DNA from: Ramlibacter tataouinensis
GTDB lineage: Bacteria; Pseudomonadota; Gammaproteobacteria; Burkholderiales; Burkholderiaceae_C
DNA length: 64,000 nucleotides
Assembly (NCBI RefSeq): GCF_001580455.1
Contig: NZ_CP010951.1
Coordinates: 3,249,001 to 3,313,000 of the forward strand
Reading direction: 5' to 3'
Shown: one piece after another, positions 42,164 to 51,364 of the stretch
How the letters are laid out: the number at the start of each line of letters is the position of its first letter
How positions within the stretch are numbered: the first letter of the stretch is position 1
Made by a program: the position numbers and the translations under genes
Notes under the pieces: model-generated
Told to the model about the DNA's origin: nothing
The model's input: only the letters and a program-made list of their open reading frames with translations
The model's database searches: none

Positions 42164-43263
42164 GTGCAGTTCCTTCCGCCCAGGCCGCGAGCGCGGCCGA
42201 CCTTGCGGCATCCGCGGCGGCAATGGCCCAGGCCCTGCCGAAGTCCCCCAGTGTCTGGGTGCAGGCCTGGCAGCGCCTGAAGAACGACCGCGTCGGCATG
42301 GTCTCGCTGTGGATCGTGGCCGTGTTCCTGGTCATGGTGGTCCTGTCGCAAATCGGCCTGCTGGCCTCGCACTGGCAAAGCGAAGTGGGCGAACCCTTTG
42401 CGCCGCCCACCTTCGTGGGCGCCGAAGCCAAGGAAGCCGTCAAGTCCGAAGGGCCGAAGATCCCCAACATCGACCTGTCCGACATCGACCCGCTGACGCC
42501 GTTCTACAAGGACTGGAACGAGCGCGCGTCCAAGGTGCAGACCGTCGACGCGACGCGCGCGCCGACCCTGACCTTCGGCGGCGACCGCATCGGGCGCGAC
42601 GTGCTGGACAAGGCGATCAAGGGCGCGCAGGTCTCCATCCTGGTCGGCATCGCGGCCGCCTTCCTGGCCACGCTGATCGGCACGGTGCTGGGCGCCATCG
42701 GCGGCTACTTCGGCGGCAAGGCGGGCGACTTCCTGGAGTGGCTGTACAACGTCTTCACCTCCATCCCCTACATCCTGCTGATCTTCGCGCTGGCGGCCGT
42801 GTTCAAGTACGGGCCGCTGGGCAAGGTGTTCTCCAGCAGCATCGCGCCGGTGGTGATCATCCTGGGCGTGGTCGGCTGGACCGGCATCTACCGCCTGGTG
42901 CGCGCCGAGTACATGAAGCACCGCAATCGCGAGTACGTGCGCGCCGCCGAAGCGATCGGCGCCGGGCACCTGGCGCGCATGTTCGGCCACATCCTGCCGA
43001 ACGTGAGCCACGTGGTGCTGGTGCAGCTGAGCCTGCACGTGGTGTCCTTCATCAAGGCGGAAGTGATCCTGTCCTTCCTGGGGCTGGGCGTGCCCATCGA
43101 CATGGTGAGCTGGGGCACGATGCTGGCCGAGGCGCAGACCGAACTGGTGCTGGGCAAGTGGTGGCAGCTGGTGGCCGCGACCGCCTTCATGGCCACCTTC
43201 GTCACCGCCTTCGCGCTGCTGACGGACGCGCTGCGCGACGCGCTCGACCCGAAACTGCGCTAG
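42160..43263 (+). CDS. Peptide-type ABC transporter permease, OppC/YejE family
   Basis: 367 aa. An Ala-rich cytoplasmic tail, helix 1 (VSLWIVAVFLVMVVLSQIGLL), then an unusually long periplasmic stretch of about 90 residues, which makes it longer than a normal OppC. FGGDRIGRDVLDKAIKGAQ, the EAA loop AEAIGAGHLARMFGHILPN and LTDALRDALDPKLR are class marks. Translationally coupled to the previous permease. Confidence 0.92.
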   Translation: MSAVPSAQAASAADLAASAAAMAQALPKSPSVWVQAWQRLKNDRVGMVSLWIVAVFLVMVVLSQIGLLASHWQSEVGEPFAPPTFVGAEAKEAVKSEGPKIPNIDLSDIDPLTPFYKDWNERASKVQTVDATRAPTLTFGGDRIGRDVLDKAIKGAQVSILVGIAAAFLATLIGTVLGAIGGYFGGKAGDFLEWLYNVFTSIPYILLIFALAAVFKYGPLGKVFSSSIAPVVIILGVVGWTGIYRLVRAEYMKHRNREYVRAAEAIGAGHLARMFGHILPNVSHVVLVQLSLHVVSFIKAEVILSFLGLGVPIDMVSWGTMLAEAQTELVLGKWWQLVAATAFMATFVTAFALLTDALRDALDPKLR

Positions 43264-43274
43264 GAAACCGCACG

Positions 43275-44957
43275 ATGAGCAAGCTAGTTGAAGTGCGCGA
43301 TCTGCGCGTGTCCTTCCGCATGGGCAAGGACGATATCCAGGAAGCCGTGCGCGGCGTGAGTTTCGACATCCCGGCCAACACCACCGTGGCCCTGGTGGGC
43401 GAATCGGGCAGCGGCAAGAGCGTGAGCGCGATGAGCATCGTGCGGCTGCTGCCGGACAACGCCCTGCTCGATCCGGCCAGCCGCGTGCTGTTCGAGGGGC
43501 GCGACCTGCTGCAGGCGACGCCGGAGGAGATGCGCCGGCTGCGCGGCCGCGAGATCTCGGTGGTGTTCCAGGAGCCCATGAGCTCGCTCAACCCCGTGCT
43601 CACGGTGGGCGAGCAGATCGCCGAGGTGCTGCGCATGCACACCACGCTGGGCGCCCGCGCCGCGCGCGACCGCGCGCTGGAACTGCTCACCGAGGTGGGC
43701 ATCCCCGAGCCGCGGGCGCGGCTGGATTCCTATCCGCACGAACTGTCGGGCGGACAGCAGCAGCGCGTGATGATCGCGATGGCGATCGCCTGCGAGCCCA
43801 AGCTGCTGATCGCCGACGAGCCGACCACGGCGCTGGACGTCACGGTGCAGCGCCAGGTGGTCGACCTGCTGGCGCGGCTGCAGGAGCGCCACAGGATGAG
43901 CATGCTGTTCATCAGCCACGACCTCGGCCTGGTGGGCGAAGTGGCCAGCCAGGTGGTGGTGATGCGCCACGGCGTGGTGCGCGAGGCCGGCGCGGTGGGG
44001 CAGATCTTCAGCGCCCCGCAGGACGCCTACACCCGCGCCCTGCTGGCCTGCCGCCCGCGCCTGGACACGCGTCCGCGCCGCCTGCCGGTGATCGACGACG
44101 TGGTGAACAACCGGCCGCTGGTGACCGAGCAGCGCGCACCGGTGCCGGCCGAAGGCCCCGCGCTGATCGAAGTGTCGGGCCTGTCCAAGGCCTACCGCCT
44201 GAAGGAAAGCCTGTTCCGGCACAAGACCATCGACGCGGTGAAGGGCGCCGACTTCGTGCTGCACAAGGGACGCACGCTGGGCGTGGTGGGCGAGTCCGGC
44301 TCGGGCAAGACCACGGTGGGCATGATGCTCACCCGGCTGACGCAGGCCACCACCGGCCGCATCCTGTTCGAGGGCCAGGACCTCGCGGCGCTCAGCGCCG
44401 ACGCGATGCGGCCCTATCGCAAGCGCATCCAGATCATCTTCCAGAACCCGTATGCCAGCCTGAACCCGCGCTTCACGGTCGGCCAGATCCTGATGGAGCC
44501 GATGCGCATCCACGGCATCGGTGCCAACGACGAAGAGCGCGCGCGGCTCGCACTCGGCTGGCTCGAGAAGGTGGGCCTGCCGGCGTCGGCCTTCGGCAAG
44601 TACCCGCATGAATTTTCCGGCGGCCAGCGCCAGCGCATCGCGATCGCGCGTTGCCTGACGATGCGCCCCGAGATCATCGTCTGCGACGAGAGCGTGAGCG
44701 CGCTCGACGTCAGCGTGCAGGCGACGGTGCTGAACCTGCTGCTGGACCTGCAGGAGGAGTTCGGCCTCACCTATGTGTTCATCAGCCACGACCTCGCGGT
44801 GGTGAAGTACATGGCCGACGACATCCTGGTGATGAACCGCGGCGAGATCGTCGAGCGCGGAACCTCCGAGGAGGTGTACGCCAACCCGCGGCACCCCTAC
44901 ACGCAGCAGCTGCTGGCGGCCATTCCGCGCGGCCACGCGCCCCTGCCCGCCGCCTGA
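43275..44957 (+). CDS. Fused double ABC ATPase (OppD-OppF / YejF-like)
   Basis: 560 aa with two complete nucleotide-binding domains. The first has Walker A GESGSGKSV, signature LSGGQQQRVMIAMAI and Walker B LLIADEPTTALDVT. The second, from about residue 300, has GESGSGKTT, FSGGQRQRIAIARCL and IIVCDESVSALDVS (Glu then Ser at Walker B, as usual in the second domain). The ATG at 43275 has GGAAA upstream. Fusion of both ATPases in one chain is the YejF/GsiA-like layout. Energises the two permeases upstream. Confidence 0.94.
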   Translation: MSKLVEVRDLRVSFRMGKDDIQEAVRGVSFDIPANTTVALVGESGSGKSVSAMSIVRLLPDNALLDPASRVLFEGRDLLQATPEEMRRLRGREISVVFQEPMSSLNPVLTVGEQIAEVLRMHTTLGARAARDRALELLTEVGIPEPRARLDSYPHELSGGQQQRVMIAMAIACEPKLLIADEPTTALDVTVQRQVVDLLARLQERHRMSMLFISHDLGLVGEVASQVVVMRHGVVREAGAVGQIFSAPQDAYTRALLACRPRLDTRPRRLPVIDDVVNNRPLVTEQRAPVPAEGPALIEVSGLSKAYRLKESLFRHKTIDAVKGADFVLHKGRTLGVVGESGSGKTTVGMMLTRLTQATTGRILFEGQDLAALSADAMRPYRKRIQIIFQNPYASLNPRFTVGQILMEPMRIHGIGANDEERARLALGWLEKVGLPASAFGKYPHEFSGGQRQRIAIARCLTMRPEIIVCDESVSALDVSVQATVLNLLLDLQEEFGLTYVFISHDLAVVKYMADDILVMNRGEIVERGTSEEVYANPRHPYTQQLLAAIPRGHAPLPAA

Positions 44958-44963
44958 CCGGCC

Positions 44964-44985
44964 GGGGTCCGCCGCGGCGGGCCCC
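44964..44985 (+). terminator. GC-rich hairpin after the ABC transporter genes
   Basis: Stem GGGGTCCGCC / GGCGGGCCCC with a two-base loop, seven bases after the stop. There is no T run, so it may be a stabilising hairpin rather than an intrinsic terminator. Confidence 0.4.
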
Positions 44986-45042
44986 AGGACCGGCGGTGGC
45001 CGCCGGCGGATCAGTATCATCCGGCTCTTCCTTGGAAAGCCC

Positions 45043-45354
45043 ATGACCGTCAGCCGCGAACTGCTCGAAATCAGAAAAAGCATCGACAACCTGGACAACG
45101 CCATCGTCGCGATCCTGGCCGAGCGTTTCCGGCTCACCGAGAAAGTGGGCTACCTCAAGATGTCGATGTCGCTGCCGCCCGAGGATGCCGAACGCGAGCG
45201 CATGCAGGAACTCCACTACTCGGAACTGGCCTCGAGCTACGGGCTGGACCGCAATGCGCTGATCGAGATCATGCGGACCATCATCACGCAGGTGAAGAAG
45301 CGGCACGTCGAGATCCGGGACGGCCAGGGCCAGCCCCGGAGCCAAGCCGGCTAG
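45043..45354 (+). CDS. Chorismate mutase, AroQ type
   Basis: Monofunctional chorismate mutase domain, 103 aa, converting chorismate to prephenate for Phe and Tyr synthesis. AroQ helices: LLEIRKSIDNLDNAIVAILAER (first helix with the active-site Arg), LTEKVGYLKMSMSLPPEDAERE (Lys/Arg and the P-x-x-D-x-x-R-E pattern), and the third helix IMRTIITQVKKRHVEIRD. No signal peptide, so cytoplasmic. It stands alone after the transporter operon; the last residues are polar and not conserved-looking. Confidence 0.9.
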   Translation: MTVSRELLEIRKSIDNLDNAIVAILAERFRLTEKVGYLKMSMSLPPEDAERERMQELHYSELASSYGLDRNALIEIMRTIITQVKKRHVEIRDGQGQPRSQAG

Positions 45355-45470
45355 CCTGCGCGCTCATCCTTTGGCGCTCCTCGCGCAGGCCCCGGCATGA
45401 AGCCCACAGGGCGCCAAATCCTCAGCCCCGGCGCTAAACTGATCAGCCTGGCCCCCAGGAGGCCCGCCCG

Positions 45471-48140
45471 ATGAAAAGCTTTGCCACGGCCGCGCTCGCG
45501 GCCTTTCTCTCCTTTGCCGCCGCGGCGGAATCCCCTGTGGCCGGCCGGAAGCAAGACGGCGTCGCCGAAGCTGCCGCCACGCCGGCGTCGGCGCCCGCCT
45601 CCGCAGCGGCCCGCCCGCCCGCCGACCCGGCCGCGCCCAAGCCCTTCGACGAAGTGCTCAAGGGCGCAACGCGCCAGGACGGCCTGCTGCCGATCTGGCG
45701 CAAGGACGAGAAGGCCTGGCTGGAGATCCCGCCGGAGATGGTGGGCAAGCCCTTTCTCTTCACCGCGAACATCGCCAACTCGGTCGGTGAGCGTGGCCTG
45801 TACGCCAGCCACATGGGGATGGCGCAGCTGGTGCAGATCCGCATCGTCGGCCGGCAGCTGCAGCTGCTGGCCATCAACACCGGCTACCGCGCGGTGGCCG
45901 ACCAGGGCGGCAAGCGCGCGATCGAAGAGGCTTTCTCGCCCAGCCTGATCGCATCGGCCGGCCTGGCGAGCGCCGAGCATCCCGAGCGCAAGTCGCTGCT
46001 GGTGGATGCGTCCTTCCTGCTGGCCGACATTCCCGGCTACTCCACCGCCATCGAGAAGGCCTACCGCCTGCCGTTCTCGGTCGATCGCGCCAATTCCTCG
46101 TTCGAGCGCGCGCGCGCCGAAGCGAAGCTGTCGACGCTCACAGCCCGGATCCACTTCTCCACGCCGCGCATCCCGGCGCCGCCCATGTCGCCCGCGGCCA
46201 ATCCCATGCCGCCGCCGCCGGCGACCCCGCCCGATCCGCGCAGCTTCTTCGTCGACTACGTCTACAGCTTCCTCGCGCTGCCCGCCGAGACCATGGCTCC
46301 GCGCCTGGCCGATCCGCGCCTGGGCCACTTCACCGAATCGTTCACCGACCTCGGCGGCGACCTCAAGGCCAACCCGCGCACCCACTACATCACGCGCTGG
46401 CGGCTGGAAAAGAAGGATCCGGCGGCGGCGCTGTCGGAACCGGTCAAGCCGATCGTCTTCTGGCTCGACAAAAACATTCCGCCCAAGTACCGGCCGACGG
46501 TGGCCGCCGGCGTGCTCGAATGGAACAAGGCGTTCGAGCGCATCGGCTTCAAGAACGCGATCGTCGTCCAGCAGCAGGCCGACGAAGCCGACTGGGACAA
46601 CATGGACGCGGGCCACGCCTCGATCCGCTGGTTCGTCGGCGCCGATGCGGGCTATGCGATCGGGCCCAGCCAGACCGACCCGCGCAGCGGCGAGATCCTG
46701 GATGCCGACATCGGCATGAGCGACGTGTTCGCGCGAATCTCGCGGCGCGCTTATGTGGAGGATGTCGGCAAGCCCGCCGCGCCCGCGCACGCCGAGCTGC
46801 CATGGACGGCGCGCAACGGGCGCCTGGCCTTCCAGTGCGACGACGCCCACATGGCGGCGATGGACACCGCCTTCGCGCTCGATCTGCTGGAAGCGCGCGA
46901 GGAGATCGGTCCGGACAGCCCCGAGGCGCAAGCCTTCGTGCTCAGCGCGATCAAGGGCACGATCATGCACGAGGTCGGCCATGTGCTGGGCCTCAAGCAC
47001 AACTTCAAGGGCTCGACCACGGTCACCGCGGCGCAGTTGCAGGACCTCGCCTACACGCAGGAGCACGGCCTGGGCAACTCGGTGATGGAGTACGTCCCGG
47101 TGAACCTGGCGCTCAAGGGCGAGAAGCAGGGCGCCTACCACCGCAACACGCTGGGCGCCTACGACTACTGGGCCATCGAGTACGCCTACCGGCCCTTCGA
47201 CGCGGCCGCTGAAGCGCAGGAGCTGGCGCGCATCGCGGCGCGCAGCACCGAGCCGCAACTGGCCTATGCTGACGACATCGAAGCCGGCTGGGGCAGCTAC
47301 GAAGGCACGGACCCGCTGGCCAACCGCTTCGACCTCGGTGACAACCCGCTGGCCTGGTTCAGGAAACGGCTGGCGCTGTCGCAGGAGCTCTGGACCCGGG
47401 CGCAGGAGCGTCCGCCGCGCGCCGGCGACGATCCGCTGCGCGCGCGCCGCGCCATCTCCTCCGGCTTCGGGCCGCTGACGTCCATCGCCGAAATGGCAGC
47501 CAAGTACGTGGGCGGCATGCACGCCAGCCGCGAGCTGCCCGGCAGCGGCCGCGCGGCGTTCACGCCAGTGGACCCCGTGCGCCAGCGCGAAGCCCTGCGC
47601 TTCCTCGAGAAGGGCCTGTTCAGCGCCGACAGCTTCCGCTTCCGGCCGGAATTCCTCACGACCCTGGGCGTCGACTACAACGAGGTGAGCCGCTCCGGCC
47701 CGCCGGACATCGCCGGCTCGGTGGGGCGCGTGCAGTTCACCGCCCTGGACCGCCTCATGAGCGCCGGCACCGCCAGCCGCTTGCTGGACCTGCCGTCTTA
47801 TGTGCCGGCGAGCCAGCGCAAGGACCTGATCTCGCTGAACGAGGTCTACCAGACGGTGCAGCGCGCGGTGTGGAGCGAACTGGCGACCGGCGGCGACATC
47901 GACCGCATCCGCCGCAACCTGCAGCGCGAGCACATGCGCAGGCTGCAGGCCCTGCTCACGCGCGGCTCCGGTCTGCCGGCCGACGCGGTCAGCCTGATCC
48001 GCTACAACGCCCGCCAGCTCGAAGCGCAGCTTCGCACGGCGGTGGCCCGCCACAGCGGCTCGGTGGAGGTGCGCGCCCACCTGGCCGAAAGCCTGGGCGT
48101 GCTCACCGAGGCGCTGAACGCGAAGATGCAGCGAAGCTAG
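45471..48140 (+). CDS. Secreted zinc-dependent metalloprotease (DUF4953/DUF5117 family)
   Basis: 889 aa. Short signal peptide (MKSFATAALAAFLSFAAAA) then an Ala/Pro-rich linker. A DUF5117-like N-terminal domain starts near GLLPIWRKDEKAWLEIPPEM and includes FLFTANIANSVGERGLYASH. The catalytic part has VIVFWLD-like strand IVFWLDKNIPPKYRPTVAAG and the zinc site HEVGHVLGLKHNF at residues 500-512, followed by SVMEYVPVNLAL in the Met-turn position. The C-terminal region is helical. Periplasmic or outer-surface protein; physiological substrate unknown for the family. Unrelated to the RTX protease at 16181. Confidence 0.9.
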   Translation: MKSFATAALAAFLSFAAAAESPVAGRKQDGVAEAAATPASAPASAAARPPADPAAPKPFDEVLKGATRQDGLLPIWRKDEKAWLEIPPEMVGKPFLFTANIANSVGERGLYASHMGMAQLVQIRIVGRQLQLLAINTGYRAVADQGGKRAIEEAFSPSLIASAGLASAEHPERKSLLVDASFLLADIPGYSTAIEKAYRLPFSVDRANSSFERARAEAKLSTLTARIHFSTPRIPAPPMSPAANPMPPPPATPPDPRSFFVDYVYSFLALPAETMAPRLADPRLGHFTESFTDLGGDLKANPRTHYITRWRLEKKDPAAALSEPVKPIVFWLDKNIPPKYRPTVAAGVLEWNKAFERIGFKNAIVVQQQADEADWDNMDAGHASIRWFVGADAGYAIGPSQTDPRSGEILDADIGMSDVFARISRRAYVEDVGKPAAPAHAELPWTARNGRLAFQCDDAHMAAMDTAFALDLLEAREEIGPDSPEAQAFVLSAIKGTIMHEVGHVLGLKHNFKGSTTVTAAQLQDLAYTQEHGLGNSVMEYVPVNLALKGEKQGAYHRNTLGAYDYWAIEYAYRPFDAAAEAQELARIAARSTEPQLAYADDIEAGWGSYEGTDPLANRFDLGDNPLAWFRKRLALSQELWTRAQERPPRAGDDPLRARRAISSGFGPLTSIAEMAAKYVGGMHASRELPGSGRAAFTPVDPVRQREALRFLEKGLFSADSFRFRPEFLTTLGVDYNEVSRSGPPDIAGSVGRVQFTALDRLMSAGTASRLLDLPSYVPASQRKDLISLNEVYQTVQRAVWSELATGGDIDRIRRNLQREHMRRLQALLTRGSGLPADAVSLIRYNARQLEAQLRTAVARHSGSVEVRAHLAESLGVLTEALNAKMQRS

Positions 48141-48320
48141 CGGCCGCAAGGATGGAACGCCGGCGTACCGCCGGCGCTGGGCAGATGGAAGCCGTCGCGA
48201 AGATGCAACGCGCTTGAGAGTCCCCCAGCACGGCCGCCGTTGGCCTGCACCGGCAGGGAAATCCGGGAGGCGGGCAGCTGAACAATTCGTGGGACACTGT
48301 CGGGCAGGCACCGTCCTGAC

Positions 48321-49586
48321 ATGCACCTTACAGTCGCCACCGCCCAGCTGATACCCTCCCGCGCGGAGCAGGTGGCCATGCGGCTGGTGTTCTATCCCTC
48401 GCTGGCCTGCCTGCTGTTCCTGACGATGCGGGTGGAGCAGACTGCGCAGGAACGGATCCTGTTGGTCCTCCTGCTCGTCGCGCTCTGTGGCGTCGGGCTG
48501 GTGAACAACGTGCGCTGGCGCCGGGTGAATGCCCGCATCGCCGAGCAACTGAGCTTCAACGCGCAGCTGATCGACGCCGTGCCGGAGCCGCTTTCGATGC
48601 GCTCCCCCGATGGCCGCTTCATGCTGGTCAACCGCGCCTTCGAGCGCCGGGTCGGCATTTCCCGCGATCGCCTGTTGGGGCAGCGGGTCGACGAGGCGCT
48701 CGCGCCGGAAGTGGCCGAGCGCATCCTGATGATGGATGCACGCGCCGCTGCCGCCCTGGAAGCGCAGGAAGGCACCTTCCACGTGCCCACGCCCGAGGGC
48801 ATGCGCCACGTCCATGTCGTGGTCGAAGGGCTGCGGCGCGAGGACGGCAGCCTGATCGGGACCATCGGCATCCAGAACGACGTGACGGAACTGGTGGAGA
48901 AGGAAGAGCAGCTGGTCGACAGCAATGCCAGGCTGAGCCAGCTGTCGATGAAGATGATCGGCGCCCAGGAGGCGGAGCGCCGCCGCATCGCGCGCGACCT
49001 GCACGACCAGGTGGGGCAGATCCTCACCGCGCTCAAGCTGCAGTTGTCCTCGCTTGCCCGCCGCGATCAGCTCTCGTCGCCCGCAGTGGCCTTCAGCGCG
49101 CCCATCGACCTGACCGAAGAAGCGCTGGCGCACACTCGCAACCTGAGCGCATCCCTTCATCCTCACCTGCTGGACGACCTCGGCCTCGAGTCCGCGCTCG
49201 GCTGGCTGATCGATCGTTTCATCCGGCCCTCGCTGCCGAACGTCGACCTGCGCTGCCGGCTGGACCCGCCGCGCGGGCCGCAGCCGACCGAGCTGGTCGC
49301 GTTCCGCGTCGTGCAGGAGGCGCTGACCAATGTGGTGCGGCATGCCCATGCCAGCCGTGCCGGCGTGATGCTGGAGTCATGCGTAGGCGAGTTGACCATC
49401 GAGGTCATCGACGACGGCGTGGGTTTCGAGGCGGCGCACGCCGCCACCTCGGTGGGGCTGGCCGGGATGCGTGACCGGGTGGCCGAGATGGGCGGCGAAC
49501 TGCAGGTGCACAGCACCAGGGGCGGAGGCACCAGCCTGCGCGTGCGGCTGGCGTGGCCGCCCTCGGGCGGGGGGAGGAAGTCATGA
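48321..49586 (+). CDS. Two-component sensor histidine kinase, NarL/UhpB (HisKA_3) type with PAS
   Basis: 421 aa. Two N-terminal helices (MRLVFYPSLACLLFLTM and ILLVLLLVALCGVGLV) anchor it with a very short periplasmic link. A PAS domain follows (about residues 75-195, VPEPLSMRSPDGRFMLVNRAFE). The dimerisation/phospho-acceptor motif is AERRRIARDLHDQVGQILTA with the His in RDLHDQ. The ATPase domain has QEALTNVVRHAHAS and VIDDGVGF, GLAGMRDRV. Stop overlaps the start of the response regulator gene (ATGA), a cognate pair. Stimulus unknown. Confidence 0.93.
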   Translation: MHLTVATAQLIPSRAEQVAMRLVFYPSLACLLFLTMRVEQTAQERILLVLLLVALCGVGLVNNVRWRRVNARIAEQLSFNAQLIDAVPEPLSMRSPDGRFMLVNRAFERRVGISRDRLLGQRVDEALAPEVAERILMMDARAAAALEAQEGTFHVPTPEGMRHVHVVVEGLRREDGSLIGTIGIQNDVTELVEKEEQLVDSNARLSQLSMKMIGAQEAERRRIARDLHDQVGQILTALKLQLSSLARRDQLSSPAVAFSAPIDLTEEALAHTRNLSASLHPHLLDDLGLESALGWLIDRFIRPSLPNVDLRCRLDPPRGPQPTELVAFRVVQEALTNVVRHAHASRAGVMLESCVGELTIEVIDDGVGFEAAHAATSVGLAGMRDRVAEMGGELQVHSTRGGGTSLRVRLAWPPSGGGRKS

Positions 49587-50212
49587 AGGTATTGCTCGCG
49601 GACGACCATCGCCTGGTGCGGGCGGGGCTGCGGTCCCTGCTCGATTCCATGCCGGAGGTCGATGTGGTGGCCGAGGCCGCCGACGGCGAGGAGGCGGTGC
49701 GCCTGGTGCACGAGCTGCGGCCGGATGTCGCGCTGGTGGACATCGCCATGCCCAAGCTGAGTGGCCTCGCGGTGCTGCACCAGATCGCCGCCGCCGACGT
49801 TCCCACCCGCGTGCTGCTGCTGTCGATGTACGACAACGACGAGTACGTGGCCGAAGCCGTGCGCGCCGGTGCCGCCGGCTACCTGATCAAGGACGCCGCG
49901 GTCGAGGAGCTCGGGCTGGCGCTGCAGGCGCTGGAATGCGGCGACGTCTACCTCAGTCCCGCCATCTCCCGCAAGCTCGCGCTCGCCTTCAGCGGCGGGC
50001 GCGCCACGCCCGGCCTGACCAGCCGGCAGACGCAGATCCTGCGGCTGGTGGCCATGGGCCAGTCCTCCAAGGAAATCGCCCGCGAGCTGGACCTGTCCAT
50101 CAAGACGGTGGAAACGCACCGCACGCAGATCATGGACCGCCTCGACATCCGCGACCTCGCCGGCCTGGTCCGCTACGCCGTGCGTACCGGGCTCGTCGGT
50201 ACCGAAAAGTAA
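49583..50212 (+). CDS. LuxR/NarL-family response regulator
   Basis: 209 aa from the ATG at 49583. The receiver domain has acidic pair ADDH, phosphorylated Asp in VALVDIAMPKLSG, Thr/Ser in LLLSMYDND and Lys in YLIKDAA. The C-terminal LuxR-type helix-turn-helix is LTSRQTQILRLVAMGQSSKEIARELDLSIKTVETHRT in outline. Coupled by ATGA to the kinase upstream. It precedes the chemosensory cluster and might control it; no direct evidence. Confidence 0.95.
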   Translation: MKVLLADDHRLVRAGLRSLLDSMPEVDVVAEAADGEEAVRLVHELRPDVALVDIAMPKLSGLAVLHQIAAADVPTRVLLLSMYDNDEYVAEAVRAGAAGYLIKDAAVEELGLALQALECGDVYLSPAISRKLALAFSGGRATPGLTSRQTQILRLVAMGQSSKEIARELDLSIKTVETHRTQIMDRLDIRDLAGLVRYAVRTGLVGTEK

Positions 50213-50328
50213 TCAGGGTAACTTTGTATTAGCGACCCCGGGGCCGACCGCAGGCCGCCGGGAGCTTCGCATGGATGGGCGGCGCCGGGACCGCTGCCTA
50301 CGATTGGCTTCATCGAACGAACCCGCCG

Positions 50329-51333
50329 ATGGAGCCCGCCTTGACCGCCGAACCGACCGCCCTTATGGCGCCCCCCGTGACGAGAATCGTCTGCACCAGC
50401 GTGTCGACGGTGCGGGGCTCGGTGATGGAGGAACTGTTCCGCGTCCGCGACCGCATCTGCGCGCAGGGGGCCGGCACACCGGTCATGGGCGCGATGCTGT
50501 ACTGCGCCGGCTGGTTCGTGCTGTGGCTCGAAGGACCGGAGGAGGCCGTCGAGGCCGCGCGCCAGCGCGCGGCGGAGGATCCGCGCAACATCCACCAGCA
50601 GGTGATCCACCGCAGCCGCGGCCCGGCCACCCTGGGGGTGATGGCCACCGTGGTGATGGCGCAGGTCGGCGGCGGCCCGGGGCCGGTCTGGTGGCGCATC
50701 CAGCGCCTGAAGGACCAGACCGCGCCCATGCAGCCCCTGCAGATCTGGCAGGCGCTCAGCACCCCCGTCGCCGGGGCGGCGGCCGCGGCAGCGTCCCGCC
50801 CGAGCCGCACCATCGCGCTGCTGGCGGCGGAAGACAACGGTCCCGTGCATCTTCTGCAGAACCTGTGCGACCGGGCCGGGACCACGCTGGCCTACCTGCG
50901 CTATGCCGACTCGGCCAACCTGAGCGGTGATGCCGGGCTGGCCTACGCCGACATCCCGGCAGGCGGCCAGCTGGTGCGGGTGAAACTGCTCTCGCGCCGG
51001 TCCCTGCGCAATGAACTGGTACGGGCCTCGCTCGCCGGCGCCGACGAGCTGGTGCTGCTGCTCGGTTCACGCGCGGGCGCTTCGACCGGCCTGGCGTCCA
51101 TCGTGGCCGACTGCCTGAAGACGCTGCCTTCGCGCCCTGCCATCTACCTGTGCGGCGAGCCGCAGGCGCAGGTCCAGGCCGCCATCCCGGCGCTCGCCGG
51201 CGCCGAGGGGCTGGACCCGGCGGAGCTGGAAGGCTTCATCGCCGGCGCCGCCGAGCCGCCCTGGGCGCTTCCCGTTTCCCGCCCCCCGGCCGGCCATGCG
51301 GACCGCATGGAAGCCGAGCGGCTGGCCGCCTGA
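50329..51333 (+). CDS. BLUF-like protein lacking photoactive residues, chemosensory-cluster associated
   Basis: 334 aa from the ATG at 50329. Residues about 18-110 follow the BLUF fold: TRIVCTSVSTVRG, then GTPVMGAMLYCAGWFVLWLEGP and AAEDPRNIHQQVIH. In true BLUF photoreceptors the first strand has a Tyr (here Cys22) and the LEG strand has a Gln (here Leu65), both essential for flavin photochemistry, so light sensing of the usual kind is unlikely. The rest (residues about 140-300) is Ala-rich with alternating strands and helices (RTIALLAAEDNG, GADELVLLLGSRAGAST, RPAIYLCGEP), perhaps a nucleotide-binding-like or partner-docking domain. First gene of the Pil-Chp-like cluster; role unknown. Confidence 0.6.
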   Translation: MEPALTAEPTALMAPPVTRIVCTSVSTVRGSVMEELFRVRDRICAQGAGTPVMGAMLYCAGWFVLWLEGPEEAVEAARQRAAEDPRNIHQQVIHRSRGPATLGVMATVVMAQVGGGPGPVWWRIQRLKDQTAPMQPLQIWQALSTPVAGAAAAAASRPSRTIALLAAEDNGPVHLLQNLCDRAGTTLAYLRYADSANLSGDAGLAYADIPAGGQLVRVKLLSRRSLRNELVRASLAGADELVLLLGSRAGASTGLASIVADCLKTLPSRPAIYLCGEPQAQVQAAIPALAGAEGLDPAELEGFIAGAAEPPWALPVSRPPAGHADRMEAERLAA

Positions 51334-51364
51334 GTTCCTGCCGTCGGAGTGAGGAGACCCCGAG

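Noticed and set aside
45351..49349. 1332-codon open frame on the minus strand
   Set aside because: It spans the reverse of two clear genes (metalloprotease and histidine kinase) with His/Arg/Ala-rich sequence and no motif; a GC artefact.
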